Shown here one piece after another: positions 1 through 6,007 of a DNA stretch of 7,502 bases. Each line of letters opens with the position of its first letter. Within the stretch, counting starts at the first letter, position 1. The translations under genes were made by a program, and so were the position numbers. Source of the stretch: an uncultured Bifidobacteriaceae bacterium (GTDB lineage Bacteria; Actinomycetota; Actinomycetes; Actinomycetales; Bifidobacteriaceae); NCBI GenBank assembly GCA_946891915.1, contig CAMPNN010000042.1, forward strand, positions 1 through 7,502. The letters are read 5' to 3'. Below the pieces are notes generated by a model, which saw only the letters and a program-made list of their open reading frames with translations, was not told the DNA's origin and made no database searches.

Positions 1-45
1 CACTTTTTGGCCTATAACCCCACTTTTCCGCTTACACATAATTAA

Positions 46-77
46 TGAGGCGAGCATCATCGTAGACGCTCGCCTCA
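46..77 (-). terminator. Hairpin downstream of malQ, probable terminator
   Basis: A perfect 10-bp stem, TGAGGCGAGC (46-55) with GCTCGCCTCA (68-77), closes a 12-nt loop. On the minus strand it lies just over 100 nt after the malQ stop and is followed by TTAATTATG, a weak U-rich tail. On the plus strand the following bases (CCTAGGAC) are not U-rich, so a minus-strand terminator is the better reading. The poor tail keeps confidence moderate. Confidence 0.55.
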
Positions 78-91
78 CCTAGGACATCATT

Positions 92-136
92 GCAAGAAAC
101 ACTTTGATTTGCTACCGTGCAAACCACATTTCTTGC
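92..136 (-). other. Stem-loop in the malQ 3' flank
   Basis: GCAAGAAA (92-99) pairs perfectly with TTTCTTGC (129-136). Inside it TTTGC (108-112) pairs with GCAAA (119-123) around a 6-nt loop, giving a two-part stem separated by an internal loop. It begins about 45 nt after the malQ stop and would be in the malQ 3' untranslated region. There is no U-tract on either side, so it may be a 3' stabilising or processing structure rather than a terminator. No function is shown by the sequence itself. Confidence 0.4.
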
Positions 137-180
137 GGGGAATTGAGTCGGTTCTCAGTAAACCAACGGTCTAATTATAC

Positions 181-2424
181 TCACTTCTGTGTATTTTCGC
201 CGCGCATAACTGCTGCCATAGAAAGCACTCGTGGCGACTTAAATACTTCATCAGTGTGCACTACTCGACCATCTGCATCAGCAAGCGGAATACGCCAATT
301 TGGATACTCCGTGCTAGTGCCAGGCTGATTCTGTGAACGACGTTCGCCAACAGCATCAACCAGCGCAACCTGCAACAGCAACGATGGGGAAGTGCGCATA
401 ATTGCGTGCATAGCTTCCACAATCTCTTGCACATGGCCTTCTACGTCTTCAGCAGCCTCTTTACTAATCCAGCCGCCGTCAAGAAGCATCTTCATCATAG
501 CGTTACGTTCTGCTGTAGCTGCCTCCTGGAAGGTTTCTACAGAGTCTGTAAGCAAGTGAAGCTGCTCGCGAAGCTTTACATGCTCAAACGCAAGATAACC
601 CGCTGTAGGTGGCATATCGTGCGTTGTAACGGATGCAAGCGCGTACTCGCGATACTTAGAAGGATCGGCAAATATAATCTGCTTCTTTCCGGCCTTCTTA
701 GTTGCAGCTTCGGCTTCGTCATCGTGAGTGAACCACTCAACAACAGTGCCAAGAACTCCGTGAGAAGCAAGCACCTTAGAAACATACTTTGGAACTGTAC
801 CCAAATCTTCGCCAATAACGACGCCGCCTGCGCGAGTGGCCTCAATTGTAAGCACTGCAATCATTGCGTCTACGTTGTAGTACACGTATGCGCCATTCCT
901 TGCACCCTGGCCTTGAGGAATCCACCACAAGCGGAAAAGTCCAAGCACATGGTCAATTCGCGCGGCTCCTGCGTGCAAGAACACGTTATGAACCATATCG
1001 CGGTACGCAATGTATCCGGTTTCGTCCAAGTAATTCGGATCAAACGGAGGCTGACCCCAATCCTGACCTTGCTGATTGTAGAAATCAGGAGGAGCACCAA
1101 CGCTTACGCCATTAGCAAATCGTTCCGGACTCCACCAAACGTCAGCACCGTAGCCATGCACGCCAACAGCCATATCTTGCATAAGGCCAATCGCCATTCC
1201 AGCAGCCTTAGCTTCAGCATGAGCTGCAGCAACCTGCTCGTCAGCAATCCACTGCAGCCAGCGGTGGAACTCAAACAAGTCAGCATGTTCTCTCTTAAGA
1301 CGCTCAATTTGCGGCGTACCTTTACCTGTGGTGTCAAACCACAAGTTTTCGCCCCAAGGAGCACCCCAAACCTCAAACGCAACGCACCAAGTGGCAAAAG
1401 CATCAAGGTCTTCGCCAGAACGATGCTTAAACTCACTAAACTCATGCTCGCGCTCCGCAGAACGAGGCTGCTTGAAAATAATGCGTAACGCAGGCAACTT
1501 AGCATCCCAAGCCGCGTTAATATCCATAGGATTTGGATTGTTGTTTTGATGCGAAATAGACTCGTGCAATTGCTCAACTTTAGCAAGATTTTCGCCGCTC
1601 AATTCAGCGTACTCTGGAATATCTTGCGGACGAATATACGTAACATTCAAGAACCTACGCGACTCAGGCAAGTAAGGCGAAGGCTCAAGAGGAGTCACAG
1701 GTGCGCAAGCATGAATTGGGTTAATCAGCATAAAATCAGCCTTGCCGATTTCGCCAGCATCCTTAAGCAAACGACGCAAATCGCCATAATCGCCGATTCC
1801 CCACGAATCCTTTGAACGCACAGAATACATTTGCGTCATAAAGCCCCAACGGTGCTGCTTCTTCACGCTTTCAGGAAGAGGAATACGTGCCGGAGCGGCA
1901 ATCAAGGTGACGTCAGCATGCTGTGCAATCTCACCATTTTTGCCAACTACTTGAGCATGCAGAGTGTGGTAGCCCATTGGCAAATCATCAGGAAGCTCAG
2001 TGTAAAAATCTCCATCTTCCTCGGTTAAAACATCACTTAACTTGCCTTCATAATCAGTACCATCTTCAAGCGTAATCGAAAGTTTAATATCTTCCGGTTT
2101 AGCTTCTCCTGCATGAATTGGCACGCAAGTTTTTTTGCCATTAAAGGAAACAACAGTTGGAGGTAGCAGTTCACTAGCACGCTTGTGTTGAACGCGCTTC
2201 AACGAAGCTGCAATACTATCTTGAGTATCTGCAGTCATACCTAATGCGTCGAGCACCCCAACTAATGCTTCATCTGTAATTTCGGTGTAACTTCCTTGCT
2301 GATCAATATAAAAAGTGGCAACGCCGCATGCTTTAGCAAGCTTAATAAGTGGGCGCGCAAGACGCTCCGCACTTTCTTCCATAGGCTTATCGGCATCAGC
2401 TTTGCCAGTAGCTGTTGTTGTCAT
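181..2424 (-). CDS. malQ: 4-alpha-glucanotransferase (amylomaltase, GH77)
   Basis: Cytoplasmic disproportionating enzyme that transfers alpha-1,4-glucan segments between maltodextrins and releases glucose. The 747-residue protein has an N-terminal region (about 1-185) ahead of the GH77 barrel, as in the long, E. coli-type MalQ. Family motifs are intact: SPYLPESRRFLN (249-260), SVGAPPDFYNQQGQDWG (441-457), RIDHVLGLFRLWWIP (489-503), IGEDLGTVP (537-545), THDMPPTAGY (601-610) and EYPNWR (706-711). By family alignment the nucleophile is D491, the acid/base E539 and the transition-state Asp D603. No signal peptide is seen. The ATG is preceded by AAGGAG with a short 4-nt spacer. The gene has its own promoter and structured leader, so it can be expressed apart from the upstream pullulanase gene. 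It would process linear dextrins left after import and debranching. The family call is very secure. Confidence 0.97.
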   Translation of the reverse strand: MTTTATGKADADKPMEESAERLARPLIKLAKACGVATFYIDQQGSYTEITDEALVGVLDALGMTADTQDSIAASLKRVQHKRASELLPPTVVSFNGKKTCVPIHAGEAKPEDIKLSITLEDGTDYEGKLSDVLTEEDGDFYTELPDDLPMGYHTLHAQVVGKNGEIAQHADVTLIAAPARIPLPESVKKQHRWGFMTQMYSVRSKDSWGIGDYGDLRRLLKDAGEIGKADFMLINPIHACAPVTPLEPSPYLPESRRFLNVTYIRPQDIPEYAELSGENLAKVEQLHESISHQNNNPNPMDINAAWDAKLPALRIIFKQPRSAEREHEFSEFKHRSGEDLDAFATWCVAFEVWGAPWGENLWFDTTGKGTPQIERLKREHADLFEFHRWLQWIADEQVAAAHAEAKAAGMAIGLMQDMAVGVHGYGADVWWSPERFANGVSVGAPPDFYNQQGQDWGQPPFDPNYLDETGYIAYRDMVHNVFLHAGAARIDHVLGLFRLWWIPQGQGARNGAYVYYNVDAMIAVLTIEATRAGGVVIGEDLGTVPKYVSKVLASHGVLGTVVEWFTHDDEAEAATKKAGKKQIIFADPSKYREYALASVTTHDMPPTAGYLAFEHVKLREQLHLLTDSVETFQEAATAERNAMMKMLLDGGWISKEAAEDVEGHVQEIVEAMHAIMRTSPSLLLQVALVDAVGERRSQNQPGTSTEYPNWRIPLADADGRVVHTDEVFKSPRVLSMAAVMRGENTQK

Positions 2425-2444
2425 GACGCTCCTTCTATCTTGTG

Positions 2445-2538
2445 ATTTGGCACATTTCTAACATCGTCGTAAGCGTGCCAAATGTGCAACTATGGCGAGA
2501 GTGTGTACTCAATACATCTCTGGATTGAAATACACTCT
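2445..2538 (-). promoter_or_regulatory. Structured malQ leader RNA with two stem-loops
   Basis: The predicted malQ transcript starts near 2540, so about 115 nt is untranslated. First stem: AGAGTGT (2498-2504) with ACACTCT (2532-2538), plus inner CAAT (2510-2513) with ATTG (2524-2527). Second stem: ATTTGGCAC (2445-2453) with GTGCCAAAT (2475-2483), 9 bp and a 21-nt loop. The same two arms can also pair in a shifted register, GCACATTT (2450-2457) with AAATGTGC (2480-2487), and the two registers exclude each other. The ribosome binding site at 2429-2434 lies outside both stems. It does not resemble a riboswitch class that I can name, and a DNA operator role for the second repeat is equally possible. 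Confidence 0.45.
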
Positions 2539-2546
2539 GTCTGTTA

Positions 2547-2575
2547 ATTATATAAATACCTGCTATCGTTTGCAA
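2547..2575 (-). promoter_or_regulatory. malQ promoter (-35/-10)
   Basis: On the minus strand a perfect -10 box TATAAT (2552-2547) lies exactly 17 nt after TTGCAA (2575-2570), which matches four of six positions of the -35 consensus. Transcription would start near 2540, about 115 nt before the malQ ATG. This is the best sigma-70-type promoter in the window. It lies between the pullulanase terminator and malQ, which is where an independent malQ promoter is expected. Confidence 0.7.
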
Positions 2576-2582
2576 CGCGAGC
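2562..2582. promoter_or_regulatory. Palindromic operator-like site over the malQ -35 box
   Basis: An imperfect 21-bp palindrome is centred on 2572: GCT (2562-2564) mirrors AGC (2580-2582) and CGTT (2567-2570) mirrors AACG (2574-2577), with two mismatched pairs between. It covers the -35 box TTGCAA. CGTT/AACG half-sites are typical of LacI/GalR-family repressors, the usual regulators of maltodextrin genes in this group, so repression of malQ by a MalR-like protein is plausible. The centre is odd-length, unlike the classic central-CG operators. No regulator gene is present in the window. Confidence 0.4.
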
Positions 2583-2611
2583 CGCAATATAGATTAAAGC
2601 ATATATTTTAA

Positions 2612-2660
2612 TGCGCGGGTTTGGAGATTTTCTAATGAAAAAGCACTCCATACCCGCGCA
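2612..2660 (-). terminator. Long hairpin after the pullulanase gene, probable terminator
   Basis: TGCGCGGGT (2612-2620) pairs with ACCCGCGCA (2652-2660). After one mismatch the stem continues with TGGAG (2622-2626) and CTCCA (2646-2650), and near the tip TTTTC (2628-2632) pairs with GAAAA (2637-2641) around a TAAT loop. It is about 77 nt past the pullulanase stop and upstream of the malQ promoter, the expected place for a transcript end. The minus-strand tail is ATTAAAATATATG, AU-rich but without a clean U-run. The plus-strand side has CATTCTTTTTAG. Confidence 0.65.
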
Positions 2661-2670
2661 GGTACATTCT

Positions 2671-2726
2671 TTTTAGCTATATTTTAGCTATATTTTTTAT
2701 ATATATTTTTATATATTTTAGCTATT
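2671..2726. repeat. AT-rich tandem repeat, about 11-nt unit
   Basis: TTTTAGCTATA occurs twice in direct tandem (2671-2681 and 2682-2692). Two degenerate units follow in which the GC pair is lost (2693-2703 and 2704-2715). A further TTTTAGCTAT lies at 2716-2725, ending 11 nt before the pullulanase stop codon. It lies in the 3' untranslated region between stop and terminator hairpin. The near-helical-turn period and low complexity suggest replication slippage; no function is evident. Confidence 0.6.
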
Positions 2727-2736
2727 TGTAGATTTA

Positions 2737-4746
2737 TTACTTGTCGCTTAGCACAACAAAAGTGCGTTTTGGCAGGTGCAAAGTAGTAGAGCTACCTTCA
2801 GACTCAATACGCACTTCAGAGTCCGGTTGCTCTCCAGTCCACTTAGCGAAATAATCGCTAGAGTTAAGCATGCAACGCCATCCCTGAGATTTTGAACTGT
2901 GGATTATAGGCAAATCAACCGTTGCATCCTCGTTATACATAGGGTTAGCGCAAACAATAAGATTATTGCCAATACGCGTTGCTAAAACAGTGCGATTAGA
3001 AGTGTTTAGCTGCTTGCGTTTGCCGTCGTACAACGAACTGTAATCTGCGCGAAGTTTAATAAGCGCGCGATACCACTGGACTAGAGGCTGGAAGCGCTCA
3101 GCGCGTTCCCAATCAAGTTGATTCAGCAAAATGCCGCGATTATAAGAATTATCGCAACCGTGCTTGGTTCGGCCGAACTCCTCGCCACTAAGCATAAAAG
3201 GAGTGCCAGCAGCGCACAAAATCATTCCGGCTGCAAACATATTCGCATTCATAAGATCAGCAACTTGCTGTGCATTTTGAGCAGCAAACTCAGCTTCAGT
3301 GGCGTTATCGCGCATAGAAATGCAAAGCTTATCCCACAAAGTCAAATCGTCGTGAGCAGAAGTGTACTGCACAATCTGACCAACTTCTTTTCCAGCAGAA
3401 GGCGTATCTCGCCATGCATCCAATGTTTGACGGGCAGCATCGGAACACCAGAATTCATTTCCATTCACATAGCCGCGGTCGCGATGATTCATCACATTGC
3501 CCTTAAGGGAGTCGCGAGATTCGTCGCTAAACCAACCGATGCGTTCGTTAAGAGTACCTCGGCCGTCTTTATCTCCCATTGGCAACTTTTCGTCAACAGC
3601 AGGATCAGAAGCGCCCCAAGGCTCGCCGTACATAACGATGTCTTTTCCACCAGGAAGTGCATCTAATGCCGCTCGCGCCTGATTCAAAGTTTCAGTATCC
3701 GTCAACCCCATAAGATCAAAACGGAATCCGTCAATATGGTAGTCTCGAGCCCAATGCAGCAAAGACTTAATAATAAACTTACGGAACATAGGGTGTTCGG
3801 AAGCCATTTCGTTGCCGCAGCCAGAGCCGTTAGCAAAAGAGCCATCAGCGTTACGCCTGCAGAAGTATCCCGGAACCATAAGCTCAAAAGCATTTTCTGC
3901 AGACCTGTACATGTGGTTATAAACAACATCCATAATAACGCGTTGGCCGTTAGCATGAAGAGCTGCAATCATCGCTTTACATTCGCGAATACGCGCAGTG
4001 CCATCGTAAGGATTGCTAGAATATGCGCCTTCTGGAACGTTATAAGCATGAGGATCGTAACCCCAGTTATACAAAGAATCCATCTCTTCCGCTGAAGCGC
4101 CATTTTTGCGAGCTGTATCGATAGCAGTCTCGTCAACTGTTGCAAAATCGTAAATAGGTTCCAATTGCACGTGAGTAACGCCAAGCTGCTTCAAATAATC
4201 CAAGCCTGTAGGGAAGTCGGTAGTGGAGGAGTTTTCGCTTTGCAAAGTTGTGTGTGCGTCAGTAAAAGCAAGATACTGGCCGCGATGCTCTTGATTAAAA
4301 CCGCCATTAGGGTTGCTGCTGAAGTCAGCAACATGAGTTTCCCACACAACCATTGCGTGGCGCACAAACTTAGGTGATTTATCTTTATGCCAATTAGCTG
4401 GAGTTACGCGATCCTCGTCAATAACAAGGCTGCGCTCGCCATTGACTCCACTTGCAACACCCCAAGGGTCGCAAGTGCGATTTACTGTGCCATCTGGGAA
4501 AGTTACTAGGTAATCGTAGTACACGCCGTCTAAACGTTTGCGGAAATTAGTTCTCCAAGCACCATCTGTTAGAGGTTTCATTTCGTGCGTTTGTATTGGC
4601 TCACTATTGTTGCCTGCTTCAAAAAGACGTAATGTTACGGCTTGTGCAGTAGGTGCCCACACTGTAAATGTAGTGGATTTAGCGTTTAGATTAAAACCAA
4701 GAGGTCCGTCATACATTGGCCATGTTGCCGAAGATGGATTCGTCAT
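2737..4746 (-). CDS. pulA: Type I pullulanase / alpha-1,6 debranching enzyme (GH13)
   Basis: Hydrolyses alpha-1,6 branch points in short glycogen-, starch- or pullulan-derived dextrins. The 669-residue protein starts with a CBM48-like domain (about 12-100, including FTVWAPTAQAVTLRLF) and continues as a GH13 barrel. The signature YNWGYDP (226-232), diagnostic of type I pullulanases rather than GlgX or isoamylase, is intact. Conserved regions: DVVYNH (273-278), GFRFDLMG (340-347, nucleophile D344), YGEPWG (373-378, acid/base E375) and SAHDDLTLWDKL (463-474, stabiliser D466). There is no signal peptide, transmembrane segment or cell-wall anchor, so it acts in the cytoplasm on imported branched dextrins. 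The ATG follows AGAAGG at 9 nt. It lies downstream of malG after a hairpin and a long gap, so it is probably a separate transcript. Databases may label it glgX. Confidence 0.93.
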   Translation of the reverse strand: MTNPSSATWPMYDGPLGFNLNAKSTTFTVWAPTAQAVTLRLFEAGNNSEPIQTHEMKPLTDGAWRTNFRKRLDGVYYDYLVTFPDGTVNRTCDPWGVASGVNGERSLVIDEDRVTPANWHKDKSPKFVRHAMVVWETHVADFSSNPNGGFNQEHRGQYLAFTDAHTTLQSENSSTTDFPTGLDYLKQLGVTHVQLEPIYDFATVDETAIDTARKNGASAEEMDSLYNWGYDPHAYNVPEGAYSSNPYDGTARIRECKAMIAALHANGQRVIMDVVYNHMYRSAENAFELMVPGYFCRRNADGSFANGSGCGNEMASEHPMFRKFIIKSLLHWARDYHIDGFRFDLMGLTDTETLNQARAALDALPGGKDIVMYGEPWGASDPAVDEKLPMGDKDGRGTLNERIGWFSDESRDSLKGNVMNHRDRGYVNGNEFWCSDAARQTLDAWRDTPSAGKEVGQIVQYTSAHDDLTLWDKLCISMRDNATEAEFAAQNAQQVADLMNANMFAAGMILCAAGTPFMLSGEEFGRTKHGCDNSYNRGILLNQLDWERAERFQPLVQWYRALIKLRADYSSLYDGKRKQLNTSNRTVLATRIGNNLIVCANPMYNEDATVDLPIIHSSKSQGWRCMLNSSDYFAKWTGEQPDSEVRIESEGSSTTLHLPKRTFVVLSDK

Positions 4747-4912
4747 GTAGGTTAGCCTTCTTTTGTGTTTTGTAAGTATTTTATATTTTATAAGTTTTTT
4801 ACTATGCTTTATTGATTTTAATATACGAAGCTAATCTTAAATTTTATTCTTCATTTATTGTTCTTTTATTTAAGTATTTGTTGAGCACTATTTGGCTGAA
4901 TACGGTAGGGTT

Positions 4913-4941
4913 TTGTGACAACCAGTATCGTGTTGAGTCAA
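4913..4941. promoter_or_regulatory. Paired 9-nt palindromes, operator-like
   Basis: TTGTGACAA (4913-4921) and TTGAGTCAA (4933-4941) are both perfect odd-length palindromes that differ only in the pair flanking the central G. Their centres (4917 and 4937) are 20 bp apart, about two helical turns, which is how paired repressor or activator dimers often sit on DNA. They are in the upstream region of the pullulanase gene, some 170-195 nt before its start. The binding protein is unknown and neither palindrome extends further. Confidence 0.3.
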
Positions 4942-4945
4942 ACTG

Positions 4946-4964
4946 CGAGCACGCTGTGAGCACG
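4946..4964. repeat. GAGCACG direct repeat, 11-bp spacing
   Basis: GAGCACG occurs at 4947-4953 and again at 4958-4964, one helical turn apart, and TGAGCAC appears a third time at 4882-4888. Direct repeats phased by about 11 bp are typical of some activator and response-regulator sites. This may be a short regulatory element of the pullulanase gene, or chance. Confidence 0.3.
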
Positions 4965-5026
4965 ATTTAAGTTATTAATTTATGTGTTTATTTACGTGTG
5001 TATTGCTATATTCTGCGGAGGATAAC

Positions 5027-5060
5027 GAAGGCCGAAACGCTCGAAAGCGCCTCGGCCTTC
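5027..5060 (-). terminator. Hairpin after malG, probable terminator
   Basis: GAAGGCCGA (5027-5035) pairs with TCGGCCTTC (5052-5060), and inside it CGCT (5038-5041) pairs with AGCG (5046-5049) around a CGAA loop, with a 2x2 internal loop. It begins 23 nt after the malG stop on the minus strand, the natural end of a malFG transcript. The downstream bases (GTTATCCTCCGC) contain no U-tract, so it could be a U-tract-less terminator or a 3' stabilising structure allowing some read-through to the pullulanase gene. Confidence 0.6.
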
Positions 5061-5083
5061 TTAGCCTTTACAATCTGCTATTA

Positions 5084-6007
5084 TCAGCCCTTAACGGAGC
5101 CAGACATGGACTCCTCGTAGAAGCGCTGCATAATAATGAACAGGATTGCGATAGGAATCGAAACGCAAACAGCGCCCGCGCAGAATCGCGCGAACCAGTT
5201 GTTGATGAATTCCCTATCAAGCATCTTCCACAAGCCCAAAGCAACAGTGTAGTTGTCTTGGCTGTTGGCAATCGTCTTAACCATAACGAAGTCAAGCCAT
5301 GGACCCAAGAAGCTTGTAATTGCCTGGAACACAATCATAGGCTTGCAGATTGGGAGGATGATCTTGTAGAAGACCTGCCAAGTAGTGCAGCCATCCAAGT
5401 AAGCAGCTTCATCCAAAGACTTTGGAATCGTATCCATGTAGCCCTTCATAACGTAGAAGCCGGCGCCGCTACCTGCGGAATAAACGATAATAAGTGCGAT
5501 TAGAACAACCGAACCATTCGTCAAACCGAGAGCCTTCAAAATGAAGTAGATAGCGATAACAGCCATGATGCCTGGGAACATGCCAAGAATCAAAGCAATG
5601 TTCATGAATGTCTTACGTCCGCGGAAGCGAAGTCGAGACATGCAGAACGACACGGCCAGTACGAAGAACAAGGAAATAATGCACACGAAAATGGACACAA
5701 TCAAAGTGTTCAAGAACATGCGCGGGAAGTCCAATGCTTCGCGTTCAGTAAACAAGCGAATGTAGTTATTGAACGAATATTCTACTGGGAAGAATGTCTT
5801 TTGGAATGGAGATTCGTTCTTGTTGAAGCTTTCCAAGAAAACCCAAACAATAGGAATCAACCAAATAATCGACAGCACAGCCAAGAATAAGTGGGAGAAA
5901 ATATCTCCGATTATTCTTCTTACGTGTTGATCTTTGAGCAGAGAAACACTACGAGTGCTGTGTACAGCAACTTCTTCGTTTTGCATAGTGGTATTTTTAT
6001 TACTCAC
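5084..6007 (-). CDS. malG: Maltose/maltodextrin ABC transporter permease MalG
   Basis: Second membrane subunit of a type I ABC sugar importer, pairing with MalF in the cytoplasmic membrane. The 307-residue protein has a charged cytoplasmic N-terminus of about 35 residues and six hydrophobic segments (about 38-60, 99-123, 133-158, 163-187, 213-237 and 272-294). The coupling-helix EAA motif, EAAYLDGCTTWQVF (200-213) followed by ILP (217-219), contacts the ATPase. The C-terminus GSVKG resembles the GGVKG end of E. coli MalG. The start is GTG, overlapping the malF stop as GTGA. A perfect AGGAGG sits 7 nt upstream, whereas the ATG at codon 8 has no ribosome binding site. The overlap means coupled translation and matched subunit amounts. 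Maltodextrin specificity is inferred from the neighbouring genes and family resemblance. Confidence 0.95.
   Translation of the reverse strand: MSNKNTTMQNEEVAVHSTRSVSLLKDQHVRRIIGDIFSHLFLAVLSIIWLIPIVWVFLESFNKNESPFQKTFFPVEYSFNNYIRLFTEREALDFPRMFLNTLIVSIFVCIISLFFVLAVSFCMSRLRFRGRKTFMNIALILGMFPGIMAVIAIYFILKALGLTNGSVVLIALIIVYSAGSGAGFYVMKGYMDTIPKSLDEAAYLDGCTTWQVFYKIILPICKPMIVFQAITSFLGPWLDFVMVKTIANSQDNYTVALGLWKMLDREFINNWFARFCAGAVCVSIPIAILFIIMQRFYEESMSGSVKG

Larger units (their letters stand above)
4747..5026. other. Long AT-rich intergenic region upstream of the pullulanase gene
   Basis: About 280 nt lie between the malG hairpin and the pullulanase start. The part nearest the gene (4747-4880) is very AT-rich and homopolymer-rich. 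The central part (4880-4965) has higher GC and carries the palindromes and direct repeats listed separately. I expected a minus-strand promoter here. Possible -35 boxes TTGACT (4941-4936) and TTGTCA (4921-4916) exist, but no -10 box lies at acceptable spacing, so I do not call one. I see no convincing small gene; an open frame running in from 4982 on the plus strand is mostly antisense to malG. Confidence 0.5.

Noticed and set aside
1..45. Possible gene end on the plus strand (15 codons, TAA at 43-45), or a gene start on the minus strand (ATG at 38-36)
   Set aside because: Both frames are too short at the edge to judge. The minus-strand ATG has no ribosome binding site and follows the hairpin immediately, so neither is annotated.
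104..328. 74-codon plus-strand open frame overlapping the malQ 3' end
   Set aside because: It starts inside the stem-loop at 92-136 and most of it is antisense to malQ. The composition is not protein-like and there is no ribosome binding site.
406..1488. 360-codon open frame on the plus strand inside malQ
   Set aside because: It is entirely antisense to the intact, motif-rich malQ gene. Its product is Cys/His/Arg-rich with no recognisable domain, and no ribosome binding site or separate promoter is evident. It is a shadow frame.
2611..2676. 21-codon plus-strand open frame between the pullulanase gene and malQ
   Set aside because: It lies almost wholly in the terminator hairpin and repeat, and has no ribosome binding site. 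It is a by-product of the stem sequence.
3118..3666. 182-codon plus-strand open frame inside the pullulanase gene
   Set aside because: It is antisense to the conserved C-terminal half of the pullulanase, whose catalytic motifs are intact. There is no ribosome binding site or domain.
5038..5049. CGCT-CGAA-AGCG as a LacI-type operator
   Set aside because: It forms the inner stem and loop of the malG terminator hairpin, which explains the symmetry more simply, and it is not near a promoter.
4982..5503. 173-codon plus-strand open frame across the malG end and intergenic region
   Set aside because: Most of it is antisense to malG and it runs through the malG terminator hairpin. The translation has no recognisable domain.
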